Below the pieces are notes generated by a model. The model had not been told where the DNA came from and did no database searches. It was given only the letters and a program-made list of their open reading frames with translations. Both the position numbers and the translations under genes were made by a program. A DNA stretch of 64,000 nt from Magnetospirillum sp. (GTDB lineage Bacteria > Pseudomonadota > Alphaproteobacteria > CACIAM-22H2). Below are positions 42,575-51,379 of this stretch, in pieces. Location of the stretch: assembly GCA_027532905.1 (NCBI GenBank), contig JAPZUA010000001.1:1175950-1239949 (forward strand), read 5' to 3'. Every line of letters begins with the position of its first letter. The stretch's first letter is position 1.

Positions 42575-43314
42575 TCCGTGCGCAGGAGGTAGCCGGCCCC
42601 GCGCACCGTCTGCAGGAAGCGCGGATTGCGCGGGTCTTCTTCGATCTTCGGACGCAGGCGCGTGACGGTTACGTCGACCGTGCGCACATTGCCCGACAGG
42701 CGCGAGCGGCGCAGCAGCTCCTCGCGGCTCACGGGCGCGTTGGCCGAACTCGCCAGCACCTTCAAAAGCGAGGTTTCGGCCGAGGTCAGCTTAATCTGCG
42801 ACGTGCCGCGCGTGAGCTGTTCGCGCGCAATGTCGAAGCGGAAGCCACCGAAATCGACCGCTTCGGGCGCTTCGCTGGGCGGGGGGGCCCGGCGCAAAAT
42901 GGCGCGAATGCGCAGCACGAGTTCTTCGGGCTCGAAGGGTTTTGGCAAATAATCGTCCGCCCCCGAGGCAAGGCCCGAGATGCGGTCGGCGGTTTCGCCG
43001 CGCGCGGTCAAAAGCACGATCGGCACGTCGCGCTTGGCGCTGCGCAGGCGCTTGGTGAAGGCAATGCCATCCTCGCCCGGCAGCATCACGTCGAGCACCA
43101 CGAGGTCGAAGGCGAGTGCCGCAAGCTGCGCTTCGGCCTCGGTCGTGTCGGCGGCGGTCGCCACGCGATAGCCCTGCTCGGCCAGGAACCGGCGCAGCAA
43201 TTCGCGCGTGCGCGTATCGTCGTCGACGACGAGGAGGTGGGCCCCTTCAAGCATGGAGATGAATTTAGGGCTGCGGGGTCCGCCTGCCAACAGACCATTT
43301 GGCGACAAATTCAT
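42571..43314 (-). CDS. OmpR-family response regulator
   Basis: 247 residues from the ATG at 43314, which overlaps the MarR stop (ATGA). A shorter start at 43254, where the receiver domain begins (LLVVDDDTRTREL), is also possible. The phosphoacceptor Asp is in LVVLDVMLPGEDG, with conserved Lys in YLPKPFEPEEL, and a C-terminal winged helix (VDVTVTRLRPKIEEDPRNPR). Cognate kinase gene follows directly. It is co-transcribed with a MarR gene, which is uncommon. Confidence 0.92.
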   Translation of the reverse strand: MNLSPNGLLAGGPRSPKFISMLEGAHLLVVDDDTRTRELLRRFLAEQGYRVATAADTTEAEAQLAALAFDLVVLDVMLPGEDGIAFTKRLRSAKRDVPIVLLTARGETADRISGLASGADDYLPKPFEPEELVLRIRAILRRAPPPSEAPEAVDFGGFRFDIAREQLTRGTSQIKLTSAETSLLKVLASSANAPVSREELLRRSRLSGNVRTVDVTVTRLRPKIEEDPRNPRFLQTVRGAGYLLRTD

Positions 43315-43832
43315 GCGCGTTGCTTGGCAGCGAGCGGCGGCGTCTTTGCGGGCTCGGCCGCGACTTTGCGGCGGTCGCGCTCGTCGATGAGGCCCAGCAT
43401 CACGCGCCGGAAGCCTTCGACGGCCGCCGGCCCCGCCGCCCGGTAGGCGGCCGCGATGCGCCGGCGCTGGTTTTCGGACAGTTTGCGCTCAAGAGATGCC
43501 CCCTGCTCGGTCAGCTCGAGGCGGCGTTGGCGGCGATCGGACGTGCCTTGGCGCTGCAGGATGTAGCCCTTGCGCACCAATTCGCCCAGCACGCGCGACA
43601 GGCTTTGTTTGGTGATGCGCAGGATCGCCAGCAATTCACCGACATTGATGCCCGGATAGCGGCCGACGAAATAGATGGCCCGGTGGTGCGCGCGCCCGAA
43701 GCCGATTTCCTCGAGCATCCGGTCGGGCTCGGCCGTGAAATCGCGATAGGCATAGAACAGCAGCTCGATGCCGAGGCGCAGATCTTCGTCGCGCAGATAG
43801 AGATGCTGAAGGCCGGGGCGCAAATCAGGCAT
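43311..43832 (-). CDS. MarR-family transcriptional regulator
   Basis: 173 residues. Central winged helix (INVGELLAILRITKQSLSRV, then LVRKGYILQRQGTSDRRQRR with the wing). It is divergent from ilvE and heads a MarR-regulator-kinase operon. A palindrome 20 bases upstream of its start is the likely self-operator. MarR proteins usually release DNA on binding small aromatic or stress ligands. Confidence 0.88.
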   Translation of the reverse strand: MPDLRPGLQHLYLRDEDLRLGIELLFYAYRDFTAEPDRMLEEIGFGRAHHRAIYFVGRYPGINVGELLAILRITKQSLSRVLGELVRKGYILQRQGTSDRRQRRLELTEQGASLERKLSENQRRRIAAAYRAAGPAAVEGFRRVMLGLIDERDRRKVAAEPAKTPPLAAKQRA

Positions 43833-43852
43833 GTGGTTTTTTCATGCTCCGA

Positions 43853-43875
43853 ATATGTCAGTGTTGTTGACATAT
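43853..43875. promoter_or_regulatory. MarR operator candidate in the marR/ilvE gap
   Basis: Perfect 8-7-8 inverted repeat ATATGTCA-GTGTTGT-TGACATAT between the divergent starts at 43832 and 43978. The size and AT-rich ends fit a MarR dimer site. Confidence 0.6.
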
Positions 43876-43977
43876 ATGCCGCAAGAGTGTTTCTTTGCGC
43901 AAGCCCAAAACGGGCGGTTAATTGCGCCTGCAGCGTCGCAGGCGAAACGAAAGACCCCTATAGCGAGGAAATCCGCC

Positions 43978-44865
43978 ATGGCTCTGGTTCCCTTCGACGA
44001 TCGCGACGGTTTTGTGTGGTGGAACGGCGCACTCGTGCCGTGGCGCGATGCCAAGCTGCACGTGCTGTCGCACGGGCTGCACTACGCCTCGGCCGTGTTC
44101 GAGGGCGAGCGCGCCTACAACGGCAAGGTCTTCAAGCTGCGTGAACATTCGCAGCGCCTGCTCGATTCGGCGCGCATCCTAGGCTTCGAGATCCCCTACA
44201 CGGTCGAAGAGATCGACGAAGCCACCAACGCGGTCGTCGCCGCCAACGGCCAGCCCGACTGCTATTTGCGCCCGATCGCCTGGCGCGGCTCGGAAATGAT
44301 GGGCGTGTCGGCCCAGCAATCGAAGATCAATGTCGCGATCGCGAGCTGGGCCTGGGGCAGCTACTTCTCGGACAAGGAGAAGGGCATCCGCATGTGCTGG
44401 GCCAAATGGTCGCGGCCCGCCCCCAACACGGCCCCGACGAATTCGAAGGCGGCCGGCCTCTACATGATCTGCACCATGTCGAAGCACGAGGCCGAAAAGA
44501 ACGGCTATGCCGACGCGTTGATGCTTGATTGGCGCGGCCAGATCGCCGAAGCGACGGGTGCCAACATCTTCTTGGCGATCGACGGCGTCTTGCACACGCC
44601 CAAGCCCGACTGTTTCCTCGATGGCATCACGCGCCGCTCGGTCATCGCGATGGCCAAAGCGCGCCAGATCCAGATCGTCGAACGCGCGATCTGGCCGGAC
44701 GAATTGGCGCAGGCGCAAGAAGTGTTCCTGACCGGGACCGCCGCCGAGATCACGCCGGTCGGCGAGATCGACAAGTATCGCTTCACGCCCGGCCCGATCA
44801 CCAAAGCGCTGCTCGAAGATTTCGGGCGTGCCACGCGCGGCGAGGTCGATTTCCCGATCTCCTAA
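43978..44865 (+). CDS. ilvE: Branched-chain amino-acid aminotransferase
   Basis: 295 residues, fold-type IV PLP enzyme. It has the N-terminal LSHGLHYASAVFEGERAYNG, the PLP lysine in TNSKAAGLYM, EATGANIFL, and the C-terminal VFLTGTAAEITPVGEID. It transfers amino groups between glutamate and the 2-keto acids of Leu, Ile and Val. The ATG at 43978 has GAGGAA upstream. It is divergent from the marR operon, so the MarR product might also affect it. Confidence 0.93.
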   Translation: MALVPFDDRDGFVWWNGALVPWRDAKLHVLSHGLHYASAVFEGERAYNGKVFKLREHSQRLLDSARILGFEIPYTVEEIDEATNAVVAANGQPDCYLRPIAWRGSEMMGVSAQQSKINVAIASWAWGSYFSDKEKGIRMCWAKWSRPAPNTAPTNSKAAGLYMICTMSKHEAEKNGYADALMLDWRGQIAEATGANIFLAIDGVLHTPKPDCFLDGITRRSVIAMAKARQIQIVERAIWPDELAQAQEVFLTGTAAEITPVGEIDKYRFTPGPITKALLEDFGRATRGEVDFPIS

Positions 44866-44880
44866 TGCCCGAGAACCCTG

Positions 44881-45168
44881 ATGCCCGAGAACAGGGTCCC
44901 GGCGGCTGAAATCGCGGCGCGCTTTCAAGCCGCCTGGGACCGGTTCGCGCGCTCCTATCCCGAACCTGCCGCAGGGCCGCGCCTAATCGATCCGCTGCTG
45001 CGGCTGTTCGGCAAAGACTCGCAAAGCTTTGCCCGAATTGAGCGCGCGCGCGCCCTCGACCGGCTCGCGCGCGATGCCGTGACGGCCGAAATGATTGGCG
45101 AAGGTGTAAGCGCCGACGCGGCGCACGCAACGCTCGACGCGTTTATTCAGGGTGCGCGCGGCAGATAG
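44881..45168 (+). CDS. Small hypothetical protein after ilvE
   Basis: 95 residues, predicted helical, Ala/Arg-rich; no family recognised. It starts in the second copy of an ATGCCCGAGAAC duplication: the first copy begins within the ilvE stop (TAATG) but is out of frame and ends after 14 codons. The 3' end overlaps the convergent membrane-protein gene by 22 bases. Codon use resembles neighbours, so it may be real. Confidence 0.55.
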   Translation: MPENRVPAAEIAARFQAAWDRFARSYPEPAAGPRLIDPLLRLFGKDSQSFARIERARALDRLARDAVTAEMIGEGVSADAAHATLDAFIQGARGR

Positions 45169-45599
45169 CGGTCGGCGAGCATGAACATCGCCGCCACGCC
45201 CACACCGAACATGCCGTTGATGAATACGCCGCGCGCCATGTTCTCGATCACGAACCCGGCCGCGACGGGGCTCCCGCGCAGCGGTGCGAGCACGAACCAG
45301 CCGAAGAGCGTAGGCCCCAGCACGCCGAACACGAAGCCCATCGGCAACGGATGCAAGTTCGCCGGGAAACGATGCCGCAAGGCGGCATAGACAAGCGCCC
45401 ACACCCCGCCCCAGAAGGCTGCGTTCAGCACCAAGGGCACGCCGAGCGGGCCAACAGGGCGCATCCGGTAGGGCGGGTTGGCAAGGATGCCGGACTTGAA
45501 CAGCATCTGGATCGCCCCCTGGTGGAACACCAGCACCGCCAAAGCGCCGCACGCAAAAGCAAGGGCCACCCAATAGGGCGAGAGGTCGCGCAGCTTCAT
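45147..45599 (-). CDS. Small membrane protein downstream of moaE
   Basis: 150 residues with about four hydrophobic segments (near 9-30, 52-75, 86-107 and 115-140), including WVALAFACGALAVLVFHQGA and AAFWGGVWALVYAALRHRF. No family identified with confidence. Its ATG overlaps the moaE stop by 4 bases, making it the last gene of the molybdopterin operon. Confidence 0.75.
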   Translation of the reverse strand: MKLRDLSPYWVALAFACGALAVLVFHQGAIQMLFKSGILANPPYRMRPVGPLGVPLVLNAAFWGGVWALVYAALRHRFPANLHPLPMGFVFGVLGPTLFGWFVLAPLRGSPVAAGFVIENMARGVFINGMFGVGVAAMFMLADRYLPRAP

Positions 45600-46054
45600 C
45601 GATCCTGCTCCCAGCGGCGCGCCGCATCGTCGTCGCTTGCTTTGGCGCCGACCCATTGCGGACCGGCTGCCGTGTCTTCGAGTTTCCAGAAGGGTGCGCG
45701 CGTCTTGAGCCAGTCGATCAGAAAATGGCACGCGGCGAAAGCGGCTTCGCGATGCGCACTGGCCGCAGCACACAGAACGATGGGCTCGCCCGGTTCCATA
45801 AGCCCGTAGCGATGCACGATCAGCGTGGCCTGCAGCGGCCAGCGACGATTGGCTTCGGCTTCGATTTCGGCGAGCTGCTTTTCGGTCATGCCGGGATAGT
45901 GCTCGAGCGTCATCGCGCCGATCGCGGCATCGCCCGCCATGTCGCGCACGAGGCCCACAAAGCTCGTGACCGCACCGATATCGGTACGCCCGGCCGTCAG
46001 CGCCGCAAGCTCGGCGCCGACATCGAAGGTTTCGCGCTGCACGCGGATCGACAT
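45596..46054 (-). CDS. moaE: Molybdopterin synthase catalytic subunit
   Basis: 152 residues. MoaE features: GAVTSFVGLVRDMAGD, LEHYPGMTEKQL, the arginine/histidine region IVHRYGLMEPGE, and the active-site lysine in APFWKLED. It binds the thiocarboxylated C-terminus of MoaD to convert precursor Z to molybdopterin. It starts 2 bases after moaD. Confidence 0.93.
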   Translation of the reverse strand: MSIRVQRETFDVGAELAALTAGRTDIGAVTSFVGLVRDMAGDAAIGAMTLEHYPGMTEKQLAEIEAEANRRWPLQATLIVHRYGLMEPGEPIVLCAAASAHREAAFAACHFLIDWLKTRAPFWKLEDTAAGPQWVGAKASDDDAARRWEQDR

Positions 46055-46056
46055 AT

Positions 46057-46308
46057 CTAGCCCCCCGTGACCGGCGGGAAGATCGCGATCTCGTCGCCGT
46101 CGGCAACCGCGTGATCGAGCGGCACGTAAGTCTGGTTCACGGCCACGCGCACAACGTCGCGGCGCGCCAAAGCTTGCGCATGGCCGGGCGAGCGTGCCGC
46201 CAGCCAATCCAGCAATTGGCCGACCGTCGCGATGTCGGCGGGTTTTTCGACGATCTCTTCGCCCGTGCCTACACGCGTGCGCAGCCAAGCGAACCACAGG
46301 ATCTTCAC
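46057..46308 (-). CDS. moaD: Molybdopterin synthase sulfur-carrier subunit
   Basis: 83 residues, ubiquitin-like, ending in the required PPVTGG Gly-Gly. The start is a GTG at 46308 overlapping the moeA stop (GTGA), which is why it is easily missed when only ATG is considered. N-terminus MKILWFAWLRTRVG. It carries the sulfur used by MoaE. Confidence 0.92.
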   Translation of the reverse strand: MKILWFAWLRTRVGTGEEIVEKPADIATVGQLLDWLAARSPGHAQALARRDVVRVAVNQTYVPLDHAVADGDEIAIFPPVTGG

Positions 46309-47561
46309 TGGGCAACCTCCGTATAGGGCAGGAAATCGACGAGGCTGCCCGCTGCCACTGCGCGCGTGTCTTCGTCGAGTTCGATGAGGCCGTCGGATTC
46401 GACGAGCGATGTGAGGATGCCCGCCCCGTCGCGCGGGAATTTGTGCGCGACCGGAATGCCGTCGTCGCCCGCCACCAGCTTCGCGCGCAACCATTCGCGC
46501 CGCCCGGCCTTTTTGCCGATGTCGGCGGCCGTGCGCACGCGCTGAAGGCGCGGCACCACGTCGGCCGCACCGGCCAAGCGCAGCAGCACGGGGCGCGCGA
46601 AACGCAGGAACGTGACCATCATCGCAACCGGATTGCCCGGCAATCCCAGAAACGCCTTGCCCGCAAGCGTGCCGAACGCAACTGGCCGGCCGGGGCGAAT
46701 GGCAAGGCGCCAAAAATGCAAAGCGCCCTGCGCTTCAACGGCGGCGCGCACATGGTCTTCCTCGCCCATCGACATGCCGCCGGACGTGATGACGGCATCG
46801 TGCGTCGCGGCGGCGGCAGCCAAAGCCTCGCGCACCGCCTCTTGCCGGTCGGCGAGGATGCCGAGATCGCTCACCTCGAAACCGAGCCGGTCGAGGGCGG
46901 CCAGCAGCACGAAACGATTGGCGTCGTACACGGCGCCGGTCGGTGCTGCATGGCCCGGCTCGCGCAATTCGTCGCCAGTCGAAAACACCGCGACGCGAAG
47001 TTTCGCAAAAGCGTCGAATTCGACATGGCCTAGCGACGCGATGAGCCCAACATCTTGCGCGCGCAGCCGGTGGCCCGCTTTCAGCACGGTCGCACCCGCG
47101 GCAATGTCTTCGCCGGCCTTGCGCCGATTGCTGCCGCGCTTGAGGCCCGGCGGCAGTACGGCAAACTCGCCTTCGACGCGCACGTCTTCCTGCATGAAGA
47201 CCGTATCGGCGCCCTGCGGCATCGGGGCGCCCGTGAACACGCGCGCGGTCGTGCGCCCACGCAACGGCTCCGCCATCGGATGGCCGGCTGCACTGCGCCC
47301 GACGATCGGCAGGCGTGTGGCCGCGTTCGGATCAAGATCGGCGAACGCAACCGCATAGCCGTCGACCGCCGCATTGTCGTGCGGCGGCACGCTGCGCGCG
47401 GCGACGATGTCGGCCGCCAGAATGCGCCCGACGGCGTTGCGCAAGCCGCATCGTTCGACGGCCGCCAGCGGCGTTGCGCGGTCGGCAAGGATTGCGGCGG
47501 CGGCATCCGCGCGCATCAACTCGCCACCGAAAGCAAAACAATCGTCGGAGAGCTGCGCCAT
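46305..47561 (-). CDS. moeA: Molybdopterin molybdenumtransferase
   Basis: 418 residues. MoeA motifs include VPPHDNAAVDGYAVA, RVFTGAPMPQGADTV, RVAVFSTGDEL, ITSGGMSMGEEDHV and AFLGLPGNPVA. It inserts molybdate into adenylylated molybdopterin. Its start overlaps the mobB stop by one base (TGATG). Complete enzyme with no missing motif. Confidence 0.95.
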   Translation of the reverse strand: MAQLSDDCFAFGGELMRADAAAAILADRATPLAAVERCGLRNAVGRILAADIVAARSVPPHDNAAVDGYAVAFADLDPNAATRLPIVGRSAAGHPMAEPLRGRTTARVFTGAPMPQGADTVFMQEDVRVEGEFAVLPPGLKRGSNRRKAGEDIAAGATVLKAGHRLRAQDVGLIASLGHVEFDAFAKLRVAVFSTGDELREPGHAAPTGAVYDANRFVLLAALDRLGFEVSDLGILADRQEAVREALAAAAATHDAVITSGGMSMGEEDHVRAAVEAQGALHFWRLAIRPGRPVAFGTLAGKAFLGLPGNPVAMMVTFLRFARPVLLRLAGAADVVPRLQRVRTAADIGKKAGRREWLRAKLVAGDDGIPVAHKFPRDGAGILTSLVESDGLIELDEDTRAVAAGSLVDFLPYTEVAQ

Positions 47562-48058
47562 CAGCCGAGCCCCGTATGCTTAACGACGAAGTCGACAATA
47601 GCGGCAGTGTCGTCGAGTTCGAGACGCGGCACCGTGAGGCCTTCGAGGGCCGCGTCGCTGGCCACCGCCACGATGTGCGGATCTTCGGGTGCGAGCAGCT
47701 TTTTGCCCACCGACGGGCGATGCACTTCGATCTTGTCGTGCCCGTGGCGCTTGAAGCCTTCGACGATCAACAGATCGACCGGGGCGAGGCGAGCCACAAG
47801 CTCTTCGAGCGTGGGCTCGGGTGCATCGCGCAATTCGTGCATCAGCGCAAAGCGGCGCGCCGAGGCGACGAGCACTTCGTGTGCACCGGCCGCACGATGT
47901 TCGTAGCTGTCCTTGCCCGGCGTATCGACGTCGAATTCGTGGTGCGCGTGTTTGATCGTCGAGACGCGCAAGCCCCGCGCGACCAGAACGGGCAGCAGCC
48001 GAACCACAAGCGAGGTTTTGCCGCTGCCGCTCCAGCCCGCAAGTCCGATGATGCGCAT
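47561..48058 (-). CDS. mobB: Molybdopterin-guanine dinucleotide biosynthesis GTPase MobB
   Basis: 165 residues. P-loop GWSGSGKTS near residues 8-16, STIKHAHHEFDVDTPGKDSY, and LIVEGFKRHGHDKIEV are typical MobB motifs. It assists MobA in attaching GMP to molybdopterin, so bis-MGD enzymes are expected in this organism. It lies 5 bases after pgsA. Confidence 0.93.
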   Translation of the reverse strand: MRIIGLAGWSGSGKTSLVVRLLPVLVARGLRVSTIKHAHHEFDVDTPGKDSYEHRAAGAHEVLVASARRFALMHELRDAPEPTLEELVARLAPVDLLIVEGFKRHGHDKIEVHRPSVGKKLLAPEDPHIVAVASDAALEGLTVPRLELDDTAAIVDFVVKHTGLG

Positions 48059-48063
48059 CGTCT

Positions 48064-48678
48064 TTAAACCGACTGGCGCGCTGGGGCGGCAGGCTTGGCG
48101 GGCGCGGGCGGCGGCGGCGCCTCTTCGTCGACATGCTTGAGGCCGGTCGCAAGATAGTCGTAGCCGGTGTAGAGCGTGAGTGCGGCTGCGATCCACAAGC
48201 CGATTTCGCCGATCGGCAGCACCGGCAGCATCGCGGTGGGTGCGGCATCGCCGACGATGAGGAAACCCAGCGCCGTCATCTGGATGGCGGTCTTCCATTT
48301 GGCGAGTTTCGAGACCGGCAGACCGACGCGGATTTCGGCCAGGAACTCGCGCAAGCCCGAGACCAGCACTTCGCGCAGCAAGATCACCAACGCCGCAAGC
48401 ACGGTGAAACCTTCCACGCGCCCGAACGCGACGAGAAGCAGGATCGTGGCCGCGACCAAGAGCTTGTCGGCGATGGGATCGAAGATACGGCCGAGTTTGG
48501 ATTGCTGCGCCCAGGCGCGCGCGAGATAGCCGTCGAGCCAATCCGTCGCTGCGGCGATCGCATAGACACCGCACGCCACATAGCGCCACAGATCGCCGTC
48601 CAACCAGAACAGCGCGACGATCACCGGAATGGCGAAGATGCGGCTCAAGGTCAGCCACATCGGCAGCGAAAAAGACAT
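48064..48678 (-). CDS. pgsA: CDP-diacylglycerol-glycerol-3-phosphate 3-phosphatidyltransferase
   Basis: 204 residues with several membrane helices and the CDP-alcohol phosphatidyltransferase signature: DG, AR, G and two Asp residues within DWLDGYLARAWAQQSKLG and RIFDPIADK. It makes phosphatidylglycerol-phosphate for anionic membrane lipid. The C-terminal tail is Pro/Ala-rich. It is the first gene of the molybdopterin operon in this genome, 5 bases before mobB. Confidence 0.92.
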   Translation of the reverse strand: MSFSLPMWLTLSRIFAIPVIVALFWLDGDLWRYVACGVYAIAAATDWLDGYLARAWAQQSKLGRIFDPIADKLLVAATILLLVAFGRVEGFTVLAALVILLREVLVSGLREFLAEIRVGLPVSKLAKWKTAIQMTALGFLIVGDAAPTAMLPVLPIGEIGLWIAAALTLYTGYDYLATGLKHVDEEAPPPPAPAKPAAPARQSV

Positions 48679-48732
48679 GGGCCTCGCGTGGGTCGAAACG
48701 GGGTGGCGGAGGGCGGAATCCAGGGTGCTATT

Positions 48733-50640
48733 TTACCCGCCGCCGTGGAAGTGGTCATAGATTTTTTTGGCCGCCGCCTTGCCGACCCCGGCCACGGCTT
48801 CGAGATCGGCGAGACCCGCGCGTTTGACGGCAGTGGACGAGCCGAAATGCAGCAAAAGCGCCTTTTTGCGGCGAGGACCGATACCCTCGACCTCGTCCAG
48901 GGACGAGCTCGAAATCGCCTTGGAACGCCGCGCACGGTGGCTGCCGATGGCAAAACGGTGCGCTTCGTCGCGCAAGCGTTGCAGATAGTACAGAACCGGG
49001 TCGCGCGGCTCGAGTTGGAAGGGTGCGCGCCCGGGCAGGAAAAACCGCTCGCGACCCGCGTCGCGGTCCGGCCCTTTGGCGATCGCGGCGAACGGCAGAT
49101 CGTCGATGCCAAGCTCGGCCAGCACGGAAGCGACGGCATTGAGCTGGCCCTGCCCGCCGTCGATCAGCACGAGATCGGGCCAGGTTCCCTCGTCGCGGTT
49201 CGGGTCTTCGCGCAGGGCGCGCGAAAAGCGCCGCTCGAACACTTCGCGCATCATCGCGTAATCGTCCCCACCTTCGCCGACGTCGGACTTGCCGGCCCCG
49301 CGAATGTTGAATTTGCGGTACTGGGCTTTGGCGAAGCCTTCCGGCCCCGCGACGATCATCCCGCCGACGGCGCCAGTACCTTGGATATGGCTGTTGTCGT
49401 AGACCTCGATGCGCGCGGGCGGGCCGTCGAGCCCGAACACCGTTGCCACGCCATCAAGCAGCTTGGCTTGCGCGCCCGATTCGGCCATGCGTCGGGCGAG
49501 CGCTTCGCGCGCATTGTTGAGCGCATGTTCGACCGGTTTGCGCTTCTCGCCGCGCTCCGGCACCGCGATGCGCACGCGCGATTCGGCCCGCGCCGTCAGC
49601 GCTTCTTCGATGAGCGCGCGCTCGGCCACGTCCTGCGACAACAGGATCGAAGGCGGCGGCGGCTTGTCCGCATAGAACTGGCCCAGAAACGCCGCCAGCA
49701 CGTCGGCCGCATCGACGAGCTTGTCGTGGCGCGGGAAATAGGCGCGGTTGCCGTAGTTGCGCCCGCCGCGGAAGAAGAACACTTGGATGCAGCTCTGCCC
49801 GCCTTCGGCATGGATCGCAACCACGTCGCAATCGCCGAGATCTTCGAAATTGATGTCCTGGCGCGCTTGCACGGCCGTAAGTGCTCGGATGCGGTCGCGA
49901 TACATCGCGGCCGTTTCGAAATCCATCGTGTCGGCGGCTGTCTGCATTTTGGCGACGAGTTCGCTTTGCGCATCGCGCGAGCGGCCTTCGAGAAAATCGA
50001 TCGCCTCGTCGACGAGACCGCGATAGTCGGCCGCCGAAATGCGCCCCACGCACGGGGCCGAACAGCGCTTGATCTGGTAGAGCAGGCACGGCCGCGTGCG
50101 CTGGCTGAAGATCGCGTCCGTGCACGAGCGCAGCAGGAACGCGCGCTGCATGGCGGTGAGCGTCTGGTTGACCGCCCCGGCCGACGCGAAGGGCCCGAAA
50201 TAGCGGCCTTTGCGCTCGCGGCTGCCGCGATGTTTTGCGACCTGCACGAAATCGTGGTCTTCGAAAAGTGCGATGTACGGAAAGGATTTGTCGTCGCGCA
50301 GCAGCACGTTGTAGCGCGGCATCAACCGCTTGATGAGATTGCTCTCGAGCAGCAGCGCTTCGGCTTCGGTATGCGTGGTGACGATCTCGAGGCGCCGCGT
50401 TTCGGCGACCATGCGCAGCAGCCGATTGGGCATGCGCTCGAACTGCAGATACTGCGCGACGCGTTTGCGAAGCGCACGCGCCTTGCCGACATAGAGCGCG
50501 TCGCCCTTGGCATCGAGCATGCGATAGACGCCGGGGCTCAGCGGCAGCGTCGCCAACGCCGCGCGCAACACCCCCGCCCCTTCGGCGGCGATCGGCGGCG
50601 GTTCGAACTGCAGAGCGTCGTCGTCGGACGGATTTTCCAT
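48733..50640 (-). CDS. uvrC: Excinuclease ABC subunit C
   Basis: 635 residues. GIY-YIG nuclease domain at the N-terminus ([20 protein letters not shown]), a UVR motif for UvrB contact near 215-250, the RNase H-like C-terminal nuclease ([20 protein letters not shown]) and terminal helix-hairpin-helix motifs. It makes the 3' and 5' incisions in nucleotide excision repair. Located 54 bases upstream of the pgsA-molybdopterin operon on the same strand. Confidence 0.95.
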   Translation of the reverse strand: MENPSDDDALQFEPPPIAAEGAGVLRAALATLPLSPGVYRMLDAKGDALYVGKARALRKRVAQYLQFERMPNRLLRMVAETRRLEIVTTHTEAEALLLESNLIKRLMPRYNVLLRDDKSFPYIALFEDHDFVQVAKHRGSRERKGRYFGPFASAGAVNQTLTAMQRAFLLRSCTDAIFSQRTRPCLLYQIKRCSAPCVGRISAADYRGLVDEAIDFLEGRSRDAQSELVAKMQTAADTMDFETAAMYRDRIRALTAVQARQDINFEDLGDCDVVAIHAEGGQSCIQVFFFRGGRNYGNRAYFPRHDKLVDAADVLAAFLGQFYADKPPPPSILLSQDVAERALIEEALTARAESRVRIAVPERGEKRKPVEHALNNAREALARRMAESGAQAKLLDGVATVFGLDGPPARIEVYDNSHIQGTGAVGGMIVAGPEGFAKAQYRKFNIRGAGKSDVGEGGDDYAMMREVFERRFSRALREDPNRDEGTWPDLVLIDGGQGQLNAVASVLAELGIDDLPFAAIAKGPDRDAGRERFFLPGRAPFQLEPRDPVLYYLQRLRDEAHRFAIGSHRARRSKAISSSSLDEVEGIGPRRKKALLLHFGSSTAVKRAGLADLEAVAGVGKAAAKKIYDHFHGGG

Positions 50641-51013
50641 GGCTGCTTTGCGTTAGCGAGTCCGGCTGCGGCGGGCAAGAGGATGCGTGCTGTGGCGCTT
50701 GGGACACGCGCCTGCACGTGGGGCAGGCAATGCCGATTCGGCTGGATTCTTCTATCCACCAAGTCTGTGGATAAACTTGTGCAAAACCGCCTTCAAGGCC
50801 CCTCGAACCGAGCAAAAACGGCAATTTATGTCGTCTTGCCTAGTTTTTAGACGTTTTTGTTAAGTCGCTGATTTGCATGGATATAGAGGTTAACAATCGC
50901 CTTCGATGCTTCATATTTCCGTCAGAAATCGCTGAATTCCGCCATTTTTGTGGCTGGGTCCGGACGGTGTGCACAAGTTGCGAAGCGCAATTCCTGTATG
51001 CGCACCGACCGCG
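50641..51013. promoter_or_regulatory. AT-rich gap with DnaA-box-like sites upstream of uvrC
   Basis: 373 bases without a gene. On the minus strand TTATCCACA (complement of 50766-50774) is a perfect DnaA box, and TTTTGCACA (complement of 50778-50786) fits the relaxed TTWTNCACA consensus. A plus-strand CTATCCACC at 50752-50760 is close. The following 50800-50930 stretch is AT-rich. It may be a DnaA-regulated promoter for uvrC. Confidence 0.45.
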
Positions 51014-51379
51014 TCAAGCGCCTTTTCGGAATATTTCGATGCCGACCGACGCCGCGTCGGGGGCGATGTCGAGCTTCTCGACGCGCACGCGCACCCACAG
51101 CACCTCGGCGATCGCAAGGCATTGTGCGGCCACGCGTTCTGCCAGCGTTTCGACGAGATTGACGTGCCCGGCATCGACGATTTGGCGAATCCGATCGATC
51201 GCATGGTCGTAGCGCACGACCTCGCGGATCGAATCGCGCTGCGGCGGCCGGTCGGGCACGCCGAGTTCGATGTTGAAGCGTACGCGCTGGGCCGCCCCCT
51301 GCTCGTGCGCAAAAATGCCGATGCGCGCTTGTAGCACCAGATCGCGGATCAGCACGACACGGCAATCGGTCGCGTTCAT
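51014..51379 (-). CDS. folB: Dihydroneopterin aldolase family protein
   Basis: 121 residues, T-fold. It has VLIRDLVLQARIGIFAHEQG, then YDHAIDRIRQIVDAGHVNLVE with the glutamate-containing active region. It acts in tetrahydrofolate synthesis, releasing glycolaldehyde from dihydroneopterin or epimerising it. Its ATG overlaps the SDR stop by 4 bases. It is the last gene of the uvrB-MFS-SDR-folB chain. Confidence 0.9.
   Translation of the reverse strand: MNATDCRVVLIRDLVLQARIGIFAHEQGAAQRVRFNIELGVPDRPPQRDSIREVVRYDHAIDRIRQIVDAGHVNLVETLAERVAAQCLAIAEVLWVRVRVEKLDIAPDAASVGIEIFRKGA

Noticed and set aside
48133-50850. Long plus-strand frame opposite pgsA and uvrC
   Set aside because: Antisense shadow of two clear genes; no family motif or ribosome-binding site.
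50859-50894. CtrA-type TTAA-N7-TTAA site in the uvrC upstream gap
   Set aside because: The two TTAA elements are 26 bases apart, not 7.
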